Shown here: positions 1 through 8,411 of the stretch, piece after piece
Layout of the letters: every line of letters begins with the position of its first letter
How positions within the stretch are numbered: position 1 is the first letter of the stretch
From: CAZDOD01 sp964506935
Lineage (GTDB): Bacteria > Desulfobacterota > Zymogenia > Zymogenales > Zymogenaceae
Assembly: GCA_964506935.1 (NCBI GenBank)
Contig: CAZDOD010000005.1
Span: forward strand, 1-38,383
Reading direction: 5' to 3'
DNA: 38,383 nt
Notes under the pieces: generated by a model
Database searches by the model: none
Told to the model about the DNA's origin: nothing
What the model saw: the letters and a program-made list of their open reading frames with translations, nothing else
Program-made: the position numbers and the translations under genes

Positions 1-113
1 CAGCGCAGCAAGTCGACCCGGGCGGCCTCCACCGCGGCCCCGGGAAAGTACGTCTCCACCTGCGGCGCCGCCGCAAACGGACGTCGCTTCAAATTGAAAA
101 ATGCTTCATACAT
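1..113 (-). CDS. ExeA/GspA-like AAA ATPase, N-terminal fragment (cut by window edge)
   Basis: An open frame starts at the ATG complementary to 111-113 and runs off the left edge. It gives 37 residues beginning MYEAFFNLKRRPFAAAP. This resembles the N terminus of ExeA/GspA-type ATPases (secretion or general AAA proteins), where a 'F-x-L-xx-xPF' opening precedes the Walker A region; the Walker motifs would lie outside the window. The stretch is strikingly GC-rich (66 of the first 90 bases are G or C by hand count, against 27 of 60 at 121-180). The wording of the N terminus reminds me of planctomycete homologues. No convincing ribosome binding site precedes the ATG, and it begins only 6 bases after the stop of the truncated DUF362 gene. 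A foreign piece joined at the contig end is therefore likely. Identification is moderate because so little is visible. Confidence 0.45.
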   Translation of the reverse strand, partial: MYEAFFNLKRRPFAAAPQVETYFPGAAVEAARVDLLR

Positions 114-119
114 AATTGC

Positions 120-656
120 TCATAGCATCCTTTCGGCATGGGTCAAAATACCGATATTCAGTTTCAGGGCGTTTGTGATCGTGCAGCATATATGGTATTT
201 CAATTTCGGCATCCACACCTTGAAATCCGCCTCATAAAGGCTCTTTGCCACTAACATCGATCTGTGCCACATCCCCCTCTCTAAGGGTACTTTATAATTC
301 GGTTCCTCGTTGAAGTCGACCACCTTCACCCTCTTTTTCTTTCCCATCTTGAAATACCCCGCCTCGGAGAGGAAGAGCCTCGATGGGATGCCGTATCCTC
401 CCGATTCACCAACCGTGACCTCACCTGCCCCCATCGAGCGTAGGACTTCCACGGCCTCGCCTATCACAACGGGACTTGTGTATGAATCGAAGATGTAACC
501 TTTGTTTGCGGAGACGACGTTCGGCTTTATTAGCGTCTTTTTCTTCGGCTTCTTATTTAAATCTTTTAAAGATTCAGCGATAATCCCCGATATCTTGTCA
601 GGGTCGTAGGTCTCGCACCTTCTCAAGATTACCTTCTTTTTGGCTCCCTTCTTCAT
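120..656 (-). pseudogene. DUF362 domain protein, C-terminally truncated
   Basis: The 178-residue product begins MKKGAKKKVILRRCETYDP and matches the N-terminal half of DUF362 proteins. These are often annotated as ferredoxin-linked or iron-sulfur-associated proteins of unsettled function. Recognisable pieces are the 'KPNVVSA' strand near residue 44, the glycine-rich 'GESGGYG' segment near 83 and the 'PKLKYHICCTITNALKLNIG' helix near 150, where family members normally continue to 300 or more residues. Here the frame stops just after 'HAERML', exactly where base composition jumps to GC-rich sequence. The start ATG (654-656) has a good GGGGAGG ribosome binding site and a good upstream promoter. 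The front of the gene therefore looks intact, and only the end has been lost through rearrangement or misassembly. Confidence 0.7.
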
Positions 657-965
657 ATTACTTTTCCTCCCCTTCCTTTTTAGTTAGAGATAGTAACAGA
701 AAATAGTTTTGGATGTCAACCTGATAGATTATTTTGTGAAAAATTTTGTTATTGCATTCTTCCTGATATATTTTACCACAAAATTTGTGCTATATCCTTA
801 AGCTATGATTTTTTATGAAAAAGTTCTTGATTGTGATATGTAATTTTGAGGGCTTTTTAAGACTTTTATCGAAAAATATGTGTCCTCGTCTATTTTTTAA
901 GCCTTTGTCAGACTTTGTTTATGATGGGGTGTAATTGATGGGTGTCCCAGCCAATCCGCCCATTT
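657..965. other. AT-rich intergenic stretch
   Basis: This 309-base gap has no open frame that I would call a gene. Its left end holds the DUF362 promoter. At 741-749 and 778-786 there is a perfect 9-base inverted repeat (AAATTTTGT / ACAAAATTT) around a 28-base loop. The rest is AT-rich sequence without recognisable RNA genes or operators. Confidence 0.5.
690..719 (-). promoter_or_regulatory. sigma70-type promoter for the DUF362 gene
   Basis: On the minus strand a perfect TTGACA (complement of 714-719) is followed after 18 bases by TACTAT (complement of 690-695). The distance to the ATG at 656 leaves room for a short leader that carries a GGGGAGG ribosome binding site. Confidence 0.6.
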
Positions 966-1631
966 TTAAAAGCCCTTATCCCCTTTGGTGAGTGTTAAAT
1001 AGTATTGCCTCAGTTTGTATGCCAATTCCCCCCTGTGTATGACAGAATTTATCTGAGAATAGGGCGAAAGCTTGTTCTCGATCATTTTATCATCCTCAAG
1101 CGAGGAGGTAACGAGCACAATAGGGATGTTTGACACCTCCTCGTCCCCCTTTATTCTCTCAAGGACATCCAGGCATGTACCGTCACCCAAAAAGACGTCT
1201 ATGACAATCAGGGCGACATACTTTATCCTGCTCTTGATGAATCGGACGGCCCCCAGAGAGCCCTCGTGGGACGCAACACTTGCCTCGCCAGAAAACATTT
1301 CCCTGATTTCATTAAAAATCGTCCCCTTATTACATACGACTAAAATCAGGTTACCCGCATGTTCTGTATCCTGAGCTTCGGTTTCCCCTTCCTTTTTTAT
1401 GTGACTTTTAAACTCCTGATTTTCTGATCGCATCTTCTCAAACTCGGAAACGATTTTGTATTTATTGAAGTCGACCATGGAACCACATTGGGGGCACTTG
1501 AGGGAGGTGCTAATATCCTTTATTCCCCTCACCACATCTCTTGGGAAGGCGCCGGACGTTTTACAAAAAGGGCAGGAGAAGATCACCAGCCCGTCCTTTG
1601 CCTCTAATACTACATCCTTGGCCATGATCAT
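966..1631 (-). CDS. zinc-ribbon plus receiver-like domain protein
   Basis: The 221-residue protein has two parts. Residues 1-60 hold a four-cysteine knuckle pair (Cys20/Cys23 in CPFC and Cys46/Cys49 in CPQC), probably a zinc ribbon. Residues 95-215 look like a response-regulator receiver domain. They include 'LILVVCNKG' for strand 1, 'LIVIDVFLGDG' with a candidate phospho-acceptor Asp145, and 'IPIVLVTSS' with the conserved Thr/Ser of strand 4. The acidic pair normally found at the end of strand 1 is replaced by Cys-Asn, and the conserved Lys near the end is replaced by His-Arg. Phosphorylation chemistry may therefore be altered or absent. A charged linker (residues 62-92) joins the two parts. 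No output domain follows. There is a second possible ATG two codons downstream and no clear ribosome binding site for either. Its partner kinase is not visible. Confidence 0.65.
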   Translation of the reverse strand: MIMAKDVVLEAKDGLVIFSCPFCKTSGAFPRDVVRGIKDISTSLKCPQCGSMVDFNKYKIVSEFEKMRSENQEFKSHIKKEGETEAQDTEHAGNLILVVCNKGTIFNEIREMFSGEASVASHEGSLGAVRFIKSRIKYVALIVIDVFLGDGTCLDVLERIKGDEEVSNIPIVLVTSSLEDDKMIENKLSPYSQINSVIHRGELAYKLRQYYLTLTKGDKGF

Positions 1632-1752
1632 AATCTATATCAGAATTTTATTTAAAATTCATCAAAAAATTTGACAATTTTATCGTCCAATCGAGTCCCA
1701 ATTGAATAAAAACATTTTTTTGTAAAGGATACGTATTTTCATACTTTTTCAC

Positions 1753-1796
1753 TTGACAATCAATCAATCGTTTGATAGATTATATTTCAATTGAAA
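1753..1796 (+). promoter_or_regulatory. promoter with overlapping palindromes upstream of the MMPL exporter
   Basis: TTGACA (1753-1758) is followed after 17 bases by TAGATT (1776-1781), a plausible sigma70 promoter for the exporter gene at 1870. Two palindromes overlap it. One is ATCAA-TCGT-TTGAT at 1763-1776, which lies in the spacer and touches the -10 box. The other is a perfect 12-base TTTCAATTGAAA at 1785-1796, about where transcription would begin. That placement suits a repressor such as a TetR-family protein, but no regulator gene is adjacent. Confidence 0.5.
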
Positions 1797-1869
1797 AAGG
1801 GCTTGAGGTGGATTTGTTACGGGAAAGATAGGCTGAAATCGAAAATCGTCTACGATAGAAAAAAAGAAG

Positions 1870-4491
1870 ATGAATGAGATAAAACACCACAAATACTACA
1901 GGATGCTTGCAGAAGCCGTCACGGGCCACCCCTATGCTACCATAGTCTCGATCCTTTTGGTGACGTTGTTTTTTACTATCAATATCTTCAACATAAAAAT
2001 AGATCCCGACCCATGGAAGATGATCCCGCAGGACGATCCGGCGGTCGTCTACTGGGATGAGGTGAAGGAGCTATTCGGAACTTCTGACGCAGCCATCGTC
2101 GCAGTCGTCAGCCCCGATACGATCTTCAACGTGAGGGCGTTGGGGAAGGTCGATGAGCTTACCGAGAGAATCGAGGATCTGACGGTCACAAACGAAGATG
2201 ATATCAAGACGATTGACAGCCTGATCTTAAAGACCGATGGCGAAGTCAATGATCTCCTTTTAAAAGTAAGGGATGGAGGGTTAAACAAGAAAGATATCGG
2301 GCCAATCTCACAGGCCTTGAGGATACTCGAAAAGGACCCCGAGGCCAATCCCGATATAATCGAGGCCCTTGTCGATATAAAGATAGGGCTCGATCCATTC
2401 CACGACGTGATGAGTTTATCTGTGGTCGAAAACATCGAAAATACAGACGGCGTTTTGGATACCGGCCCTGTAATGAAAGATCCTCCCAGGACCGAAGAGG
2501 AGTGTCTCAATATAAAAGCGAAGGTACTGGAAAACGACATGCTCAGGGGCAAGATGGTATCCGATGATCTCACATCGACCATCATCCTTGCGACCCTAAA
2601 CTACAATAGCCACGAGGACAGGACGATAGCGATCTATGACGGTATCAAAGAGATCGTCAAAGAGTTGGGTGGCCCCGAAGAATACTACCTCTCCGGCATT
2701 CCCATGATCATGAGCCGCGAGGCGAACTATATGAAGGCTGACATGTCGTCTCTGATACCTCTGGTCATCGTGATTATTTTGCTCATCCTTTTTTCAATTT
2801 TCAGGAATGTCAGGGGAATGATCACCCCCCTTCTGGTTGTCATGATCAGTGTGCTTTGGACGATGGGCCTCATGGCAATACTAAAGGTTTCGATCTCGAT
2901 CGTCTCCACCGCCCTTCCGATACTCCTTGTGGCGATCGGTTGCGCCGACGGGATCCACATCATCACCGAATTCTATGGGAGGCTTTCCTTGGGAGTTCCC
3001 AAGAGACAGGCCATTGTCGACACGATGGAGGAGATATCTTCTCCAGTCATAATGACTTCGCTTACAACTATGGTCGGCTTCGGGTCATTGGTAACTTCGA
3101 GTCTTAGCCCCATCCGCGAATTCGGGGCGTTCGCCGCCTTCGGCATATTCGCCGCGATGGTATTTTCCCTAACATTCATCCCAGCCATGATGATGCTCCT
3201 AAAAACACCGGAGAAGCTGGGCGTTGCGGCAAGAGGAAAAAAGAAGGATTCTGCCCTCGTCAGTCTGCTGGATATGACGGGGAGGGCCATAGTGAGAAGA
3301 AAGATTTGGGTCTTTGCCATCTTTATACCACTCTTCATCTTTGTCGTAATCATGACGGCGCACGTGGAGGTCGGATATGGATTCATGAGGGACTTCAAGA
3401 AGAGGAGCGAGATACGTATCTCGGACGGGAAGATAAACGAAAAATTTCCGGGGAGCGTGAGCTTCAACGCCGTTTTGGATTCGGGTGTCTCCGGTGGGGC
3501 GAAGGACCCCATGTTCCTCGCGAAGGTCAAGGGGCTTCAGGACTACCTCGTATCTGATCCGGTTGTCGGGGGGAGTACATCGATCGTGGACTTCATCATG
3601 CGGATGAACTATATCATGCACGACAACGACCCGTCTTACAACCGCCTTCCATATATCGAAGAGACGATCGTAGCAAAGGCGGATGGTAATCCCGGCGGGG
3701 GATTGGATCCCGAGATAATAGAGGGGAGAGACCTCGTAGCCCAGTATATACTACTTTATGAGAACTCCGGAGGAGAAGACATAGAAAAAGTCGTTGACTT
3801 CAATTACGAGAAAGTAAACGTCGTCTTCGAGCTTAAATCCTCCTATTCGAGGGACATCTCCCATATTGAGAAGATGGCCAGTGGATATATCAAGGAGAAT
3901 TTTACGGACGGCCAGACGGGGCACCTTACAGGCTCAGGCGATCTCATCGTGGCGATATCGCATTATATTATCAGGAGTCAGCTAATCAGCCTCACAATTT
4001 CCATCATTGTTGTGCTCCTGATGCTTGTCATAGTCTTCAGGTCGATAATGGCCGGGCTATATTCAATTCTCCCCCTTGTCTTTACGATCTTTACCAATTT
4101 CACCCTGATGAAGGTTTTCGGTGTCTCGCTCGATGTTGCCACCGCCATGATTGCGTCTATGGGCCTCGGCATCGGGATTGACTATGCAATCCACTTCGTT
4201 TCGAGATATCGGATTGAGGTCTACAAAGGCAAGAACGCTGATGATGCGATAAAGAGTACAATGCACAGCACGGGTCGAGCCATTGTCTTTAATGCACTTG
4301 CCGTTGCCCTTGGTTTTATGGTACTTATTTTTTCGAACTTCATGCCGATCATGAACGTCGGCTGGCTCGTCGCCGCAACGATGATCGTCAGCGCATTGGC
4401 AACCCTAATAGTACTTCCCTGCCTGATCTCACTCTTCGGGCTAAATGAGAAGGCTACGGCGAAGGTCTTCGGGGGGCGGAATATATCTTGA
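1870..4491 (+). CDS. MMPL/RND-superfamily exporter
   Basis: The 873-residue integral membrane protein belongs to the MMPL branch of the RND superfamily (proton-driven export of lipids, hopanoids or drugs across the inner membrane). TM1 lies at residues 20-40 and is followed by a large periplasmic loop to about 295. Five to six helices follow, including the conserved 'GCADGIHIITEFY' near residue 357. A second periplasmic loop spans about 500-695, and the mirror-image helix set contains 'GLGIGIDYAIHFVSRYR' near 763. This internal two-fold repeat and the length fit the family. The acidic residues within those two helical motifs are the usual proton-relay positions. The start ATG has only a weak AAGAAG-type ribosome binding site. 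The gene stands alone, so the substrate cannot be inferred from neighbours; HpnN-like hopanoid transporters are one relative group. Confidence 0.85.
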   Translation: MNEIKHHKYYRMLAEAVTGHPYATIVSILLVTLFFTINIFNIKIDPDPWKMIPQDDPAVVYWDEVKELFGTSDAAIVAVVSPDTIFNVRALGKVDELTERIEDLTVTNEDDIKTIDSLILKTDGEVNDLLLKVRDGGLNKKDIGPISQALRILEKDPEANPDIIEALVDIKIGLDPFHDVMSLSVVENIENTDGVLDTGPVMKDPPRTEEECLNIKAKVLENDMLRGKMVSDDLTSTIILATLNYNSHEDRTIAIYDGIKEIVKELGGPEEYYLSGIPMIMSREANYMKADMSSLIPLVIVIILLILFSIFRNVRGMITPLLVVMISVLWTMGLMAILKVSISIVSTALPILLVAIGCADGIHIITEFYGRLSLGVPKRQAIVDTMEEISSPVIMTSLTTMVGFGSLVTSSLSPIREFGAFAAFGIFAAMVFSLTFIPAMMMLLKTPEKLGVAARGKKKDSALVSLLDMTGRAIVRRKIWVFAIFIPLFIFVVIMTAHVEVGYGFMRDFKKRSEIRISDGKINEKFPGSVSFNAVLDSGVSGGAKDPMFLAKVKGLQDYLVSDPVVGGSTSIVDFIMRMNYIMHDNDPSYNRLPYIEETIVAKADGNPGGGLDPEIIEGRDLVAQYILLYENSGGEDIEKVVDFNYEKVNVVFELKSSYSRDISHIEKMASGYIKENFTDGQTGHLTGSGDLIVAISHYIIRSQLISLTISIIVVLLMLVIVFRSIMAGLYSILPLVFTIFTNFTLMKVFGVSLDVATAMIASMGLGIGIDYAIHFVSRYRIEVYKGKNADDAIKSTMHSTGRAIVFNALAVALGFMVLIFSNFMPIMNVGWLVAATMIVSALATLIVLPCLISLFGLNEKATAKVFGGRNIS

Positions 4492-4508
4492 TTCTTTTCT
4501 AAAGAATC
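4490..4508 (+). terminator. short AT-rich hairpin at the exporter stop codon
   Basis: GATTCTTT and AAAGAATC form a perfect 8-base stem around a 3-base loop, overlapping the stop codon of the MMPL gene. No T-run follows, so intrinsic termination is doubtful. It may only stabilise the mRNA end. Confidence 0.25.
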
Positions 4509-4561
4509 TCATATCGGCTGATATCTTCGATTAATAATATCGAGACATAACGCCGTATCAC

Positions 4562-4590
4562 TTGAAATTTCCATTGATAAGGGTTATATT
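4562..4590 (+). promoter_or_regulatory. sigma70-type promoter for xerC-hslV
   Basis: TTGAAA (4562-4567), a 17-base spacer and TATATT (4585-4590) make a good promoter 25 bases before the xerC ATG. The -35 box itself contains the TTG that would otherwise extend the reading frame upstream. This is a reason to prefer the ATG at 4616 as the real start. Confidence 0.6.
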
Positions 4591-4615
4591 ATATAGTAAC
4601 CTGAAATCGAATATT

Positions 4616-5551
4616 ATGGAAGACCCAAAAGACAGTTTTTTCAGATACCTAACATATGAGAGGGGTGCATCCCCCCATACCATCAGGAACTACATGAGCG
4701 ACATCAGGGAGTTTTCCGACTTTTTAAGAGATAAAGATTACGGAGAGGATAAATTTGATCTCACAAAGGTTACATCGGACGATATCCGTTCGTATCTTGG
4801 ATCGATCGTCTCGATGAGGGAGAAGAGCTCGGTATCGAGGAAGCTCTCGACGCTCAGGACATTTTTCAAATTTTTGGTGAAAAAGGGATATATCGATTCA
4901 AATCCCGCATCGCTCGTGTCGTATCCGAAGGCGAAGAGGAAGCTTACCCAGTACCTCACGGTAGACGATGTATTCTGTCTCCTCGCGATGCCTGAGAGGG
5001 AAACCACCTTGGGATCGAGAGATGCGGCAATCCTCGAGATTTTGTATTCTTCGGGGATCAGGGTTAGTGAGCTTGTGGGGCTCGATGTCACCGATATCAG
5101 GTGGGAGGAGTCACTTCTTAAAGTTGAAGGCAAAGGGAAGAAGGAGCGGATCGTTCCGATAGGCGGGCCGGCGCTGTCTTCACTCAAAAGCTATCTTGAG
5201 ATGAGGACACCCGAAGGATATGGCATAAGTGTGGATTCGATGGACAATCAGGCCCTGTTTTTGAACTCTCGGGGAAAAAGGCTCACCGCAAGAAGCATAA
5301 ACCGAATTATAAAGAAATATATACTTTTAGGATCATTATCTCTTGACGTAAGCCCGCACTCCCTAAGGCACGCCTTTGCGACGCATCTCTTGGAGATGGG
5401 GGCGGATTTAAGGGATATACAGGAACTTCTGGGGCACGAGAGCATCTCGACGACACAGCGCTATACCCACATAACCATCGACAGGCTGATGGAGGTATAT
5501 GATCGGGCCCATCCGAGGTCAGGGAGGAAAGAATATAATGAAAAGGGTTAG
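4616..5551 (+). CDS. xerC: tyrosine recombinase XerC/XerD type
   Basis: The 311-residue site-specific recombinase resolves chromosome dimers at dif during division. The N-terminal SAM-like DNA-binding domain covers about residues 5-90 ('YLTYERGASPHTIRNYMSDI'). The catalytic domain follows with all expected residues visible: Arg149 (SSGIRVSEL), Lys173 (EGKGKKER), His248 and Arg251 (SPHSLRHAF), His274 (LLGHES) and the nucleophile Tyr283 (QRYTH). Length is slightly over the usual 295-300. The ATG at 4616 is chosen over an upstream TTG because that TTG lies in the promoter -35 box. The gene overlaps hslV by 14 bases, and this coupling to hslVU is common in Gram-negative bacteria. XerC rather than XerD is favoured by that context; sequence alone does not separate them. 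Confidence 0.9.
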   Translation: MEDPKDSFFRYLTYERGASPHTIRNYMSDIREFSDFLRDKDYGEDKFDLTKVTSDDIRSYLGSIVSMREKSSVSRKLSTLRTFFKFLVKKGYIDSNPASLVSYPKAKRKLTQYLTVDDVFCLLAMPERETTLGSRDAAILEILYSSGIRVSELVGLDVTDIRWEESLLKVEGKGKKERIVPIGGPALSSLKSYLEMRTPEGYGISVDSMDNQALFLNSRGKRLTARSINRIIKKYILLGSLSLDVSPHSLRHAFATHLLEMGADLRDIQELLGHESISTTQRYTHITIDRLMEVYDRAHPRSGRKEYNEKG

Positions 5552-6071
5552 ATCTACAACGATACTGGCGATCAGGAAGGACGGCGAGGTCGCCGTTGCG
5601 GGTGACGGCCAGGTCAGCATGGGGGAGACGGTTGTCAAGGAGGGGGCGAAGAAGGTGAGGAGGCTTTATAACGGCAAGATCCTCGCGGGTTTTGCGGGCA
5701 CCACAGCCGACGCCTTCACGCTCTTTGAACGCTTCGAGGGAAAGCTCGAGCAGTACAACGGAAACCTCGTCAGGAGCGCCGTGGAGCTCACGAAAGACTG
5801 GCGCATGGATAAATATCTGAGGAGGCTGGAAGCCCTACTGATCGTCGCGGACAAGGAATCGTCGCTGATCATCTCGGGAAACGGCGATGTCCTCGAACCC
5901 GACGACGGGATAATCGCCATCGGGTCGGGCGGGGGATATGCCCTTGCGGCGGCGAGGGCGCTTGTCGCAAACTCAAACCTATCCGCTAGTGAGATAGCCG
6001 AGAAGGCGTTGAAGATAGCGGCGGGAATATGCGTGTATACCAACGACAATATCACCGTCGAGACCTTGTAG
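5538..6071 (+). CDS. hslV: HslV, peptidase subunit of the HslUV protease
   Basis: The 177-residue Ntn-hydrolase forms the proteolytic double ring of the HslUV (ClpYQ) ATP-dependent protease in the cytoplasm. The active-site threonine is Thr7 in 'STTILAIRKDG'. The hallmark 'AGDGQVSMG' and 'KKVRRLYNGKILAGFAGTTADAF' segments follow in order, and the C-terminal 'CVYTNDNI' is present. A six-residue propeptide (MKRVRS) must be removed to expose the threonine, whereas many HslV have only Met. The ATG at 5538 has AGGGAGG about ten bases upstream. It is preferred to an upstream start at 5499 that would add 13 residues with no family counterpart. Translation is probably coupled to xerC through the overlap. 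Confidence 0.95.
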   Translation: MKRVRSTTILAIRKDGEVAVAGDGQVSMGETVVKEGAKKVRRLYNGKILAGFAGTTADAFTLFERFEGKLEQYNGNLVRSAVELTKDWRMDKYLRRLEALLIVADKESSLIISGNGDVLEPDDGIIAIGSGGGYALAAARALVANSNLSASEIAEKALKIAAGICVYTNDNITVETL

Positions 6072-6179
6072 GTGAGTTGAGATAATTGTTATTTAGAAGA
6101 AATAAGGAAGTTTTGTTTTTTTATTATTTTTGGGCTGAGTTTTTTTAATTAAACCATCGATAGTCACAAGGAGAGTTTT

Positions 6180-7589
6180 ATGCAGACTTTTACGCCCCGG
6201 GAGATAGTCTCGGAGCTCGATAGATACATTGTAGGCCAGGACAAGGCGAAACGGGCCGTAGCGATCGCCCTTCGTAACCGTTGGCGGAGGATGAGGGTCC
6301 CTGAGGAACTCAAGGACGAGATAGCCCCAAAGAACATCATCATGATAGGCCCTACAGGGGTGGGGAAGACCGAGATAGCGAGGAGGCTCGCCAAGCTCGC
6401 CCAGGCACCTTTTCTGAAGGTGGAGGCATCAAAGTTCACGGAGGTCGGGTACGTCGGCCGGGATGTGGAGTCTATGATCCGCGACCTCATGGAGCTTTCG
6501 GTAAATATGGTCAAGGCCGAGGAGATGGAGAAGGTCAAGATCAAGGCGCAGGACCTGGCGGAGGAGAGGATCCTCGATATCCTACTTCCGAAGAGGAGAC
6601 CCACGCCTCCTCCAAATCTCAATGCCCTTCCTCAGGAGGCAGGGGTGGCTGGGGCCGAGTCTGATACGGTCGAGTCTCAGGCATTTCAGGCACAAGATGA
6701 AGAAAGTTACAAGAACACGCGGGAGAAATTGAAAAAACTCCTTCGCGAGGGGAAGCTGAACGACCGGATGGTGGAGTTGGAGACGAGGGAGAGAAATATC
6801 CCGATGGTGGAGATCTTTTCGGGATCCGGCATTGAGGAGATGGATATAAACATCAAGGACATGTTTGGAAATATCTTCCCAAAAAAGACCAAGCGCAAGA
6901 AGGTCAAGGTCGAAGAGGCCGCAAAGATATTGGCGCAGGAGGAGGCCCAGAGGCTGGTCGATATGGACAACGTCGTAAATCAGGCGATCAAGAAGGTCGA
7001 GGAGTCGGGGATAATATTCCTCGACGAGATAGACAAGATCGCCGGGCGAGAGTCGAGCCACGGACCGGATGTCTCCCGCGAGGGTGTGCAGAGGGACATC
7101 CTGCCGATCGTTGAGGGCTCGTCCGTCAACACAAAATACGGGATCATAAAAACCGACCACATACTTTTTATCGCCGCCGGGGCATTTCACGTCTCAAAGC
7201 CTTCCGACCTGATACCGGAGCTACAGGGCCGCTTTCCGCTTCGTGTGGAGCTTACATCCCTCGGAAAGGAGGAGTTTGTCAGGATACTAAAGGAGCCGAA
7301 GAACGCCCTGGTAACTCAGTACGAGGCCCTGATGAAGACCGAGGACTTGGAGCTCAACTTTACCGAAGATGCCGTCGATGAGATAGCCGAGATGGCGGCC
7401 ATCGTCAATTCGAGGAGTGAGAACATCGGTGCGAGGAGACTCCATACAATACTGGAAAAACTCCTTGACGAAATATCCTTTAAGGCGCCTGAGCTCAACA
7501 AGGAAAAGATCGTCATAGACAGAAAATACGTCCAGGAGCGCTTAAAGGACATCATCGAGGATCAGGACCTGTCGAAGTATATCCTCTAA
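6180..7589 (+). CDS. hslU: HslU, ATPase subunit of the HslUV protease
   Basis: The 469-residue AAA+ unfoldase feeds substrates into HslV. The N-terminal 'TPREIVSELDRYIVGQDKAK' motif and Walker A 'GPTGVGKT' (residues 57-64) are clear. The I-domain spans roughly residues 110-240. Its low-conservation stretch around 140-180 carries extra Gln/Glu-rich sequence. Walker B 'IIFLDEIDKI' lies near residue 277. Sensor and C-terminal regions end with 'DLSKYIL', the short hydrophobic tail typical of HslU that docks into HslV. The ATG has an AAGGAGAG ribosome binding site at 6168-6175. The 108-base gap after hslV is AT-rich and shows no terminator, so xerC-hslV-hslU is probably one transcript. Confidence 0.95.
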   Translation: MQTFTPREIVSELDRYIVGQDKAKRAVAIALRNRWRRMRVPEELKDEIAPKNIIMIGPTGVGKTEIARRLAKLAQAPFLKVEASKFTEVGYVGRDVESMIRDLMELSVNMVKAEEMEKVKIKAQDLAEERILDILLPKRRPTPPPNLNALPQEAGVAGAESDTVESQAFQAQDEESYKNTREKLKKLLREGKLNDRMVELETRERNIPMVEIFSGSGIEEMDINIKDMFGNIFPKKTKRKKVKVEEAAKILAQEEAQRLVDMDNVVNQAIKKVEESGIIFLDEIDKIAGRESSHGPDVSREGVQRDILPIVEGSSVNTKYGIIKTDHILFIAAGAFHVSKPSDLIPELQGRFPLRVELTSLGKEEFVRILKEPKNALVTQYEALMKTEDLELNFTEDAVDEIAEMAAIVNSRSENIGARRLHTILEKLLDEISFKAPELNKEKIVIDRKYVQERLKDIIEDQDLSKYIL

Positions 7590-7598
7590 GTCGCAAAA

Positions 7599-7637
7599 AT
7601 ATGAACATGGGAAGGTTTCGTTTACCCATGTTCATAT
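7599..7637 (-). terminator. strong hairpin between converging hslU and the rluA-type gene
   Basis: ATATGAACATGGG (7599-7611) and CCCATGTTCATAT (7625-7637) form a perfect 13-base stem with a 13-base loop. On the minus strand it is followed by a run of five T, as in an intrinsic terminator for the pseudouridine synthase gene. On the plus strand the hslU transcript also reaches it, but no T-run follows there. Confidence 0.6.
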
Positions 7638-7733
7638 ATAAGATTGATTTGAATTGAAGCGGGTGGGGCGCTCTGAATATCTTGAAAGTTTTTTGTGAGG
7701 GGGCAAAAATTGTCGTCCCCCCCACCTATTTCC

Positions 7734-8411
7734 TCAAAAAAAACCCTCCGGCGGTTCGGCGCTGATCGTAATCTCCTTTCCCGATACGGGATGTGTAAAT
7801 GTAAGCGATCTCGAAAACAGGGCAATGGCGCCCCTCATAAATTCTATCTTTGAGCCGTACTTTATGTCTCCGACGATCGGATGGCCGATCGCCCCCATCT
7901 GCGCACGGATCTGATGTTTTCTCCCCGTAATTAGATTTACCGATAGAAGACTCCTATCATCGTGGCTATCAATGGTCTCGTATGTCAGTCTTGCCTCCTG
8001 ACTTTTGGGGATTTCGTCCGTTGATATTTTCATTTTCGTCCCCGACTTTAAAAGATGGTGGAGGAGCTCACCCTTGGGGGGACTTACGACTCCCTCCACG
8101 GCCGCCCAGTAGATTTTTTTGACCTCCCTTTCCCGAAACTTCTCAGACATTCTCCTTGCGCCCTTTGACGTCCTCGAAAATACAACGACCCCGCCCACCG
8201 GGCGATCGAGTCTGTGAACAAGCCCGAGATAGACTTCCCCCGGCTTTTGATATTTTTCTTTTATATAGGCCCTTACGAGATCGAGAAGTGAGATATCCCC
8301 CGTCCTGTCCCCCTGCGTCAGCATCCCGAACGGCTTTTGTATTGCGATGAGGTGGTTGTCCTCAAAGAGGACGAGGTCTCGGATATCGGCTACTTTTTCC
8401 TTTCTTGTTAT
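7734..8411 (-). CDS. RluA-family pseudouridine synthase, apparent AUA start
   Basis: This enzyme converts uridine to pseudouridine in rRNA or tRNA. The catalytic motif is 'HRLDRPVGGVVVFSRTSKGA' with the nucleophilic Asp. The later family motifs 'SVNLITGRKHQIRAQM' and 'HPIVGDIKYGS' are also present. The first ATG (8322-8324) would cut off the conserved first strand. The frame is open upstream and reads VLFEDNHLIAIQKPFG, a normal RluA opening, but no ATG, GTG or TTG occurs before the stop at 8424-8426. An ATA at 8409-8411 lies six bases after GGAG (mRNA AAAGGAGAAGAAG-ATA) and would give 225 residues beginning (M)TRKEKVADIRD. I therefore propose an AUA start, or an ATG changed to ATA. There is no S4 domain, so it is a short form of the family. 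The target base cannot be told. Confidence 0.8.
   Translation of the reverse strand: MTRKEKVADIRDLVLFEDNHLIAIQKPFGMLTQGDRTGDISLLDLVRAYIKEKYQKPGEVYLGLVHRLDRPVGGVVVFSRTSKGARRMSEKFREREVKKIYWAAVEGVVSPPKGELLHHLLKSGTKMKISTDEIPKSQEARLTYETIDSHDDRSLLSVNLITGRKHQIRAQMGAIGHPIVGDIKYGSKIEFMRGAIALFSRSLTFTHPVSGKEITISAEPPEGFF

Noticed and set aside
939..966. ATGGGTG...CGCCCAT hairpin after the zinc-ribbon/receiver gene as terminator
   Set aside because: The stem is only seven bases with one wobble pair and no T-run follows on the minus strand.
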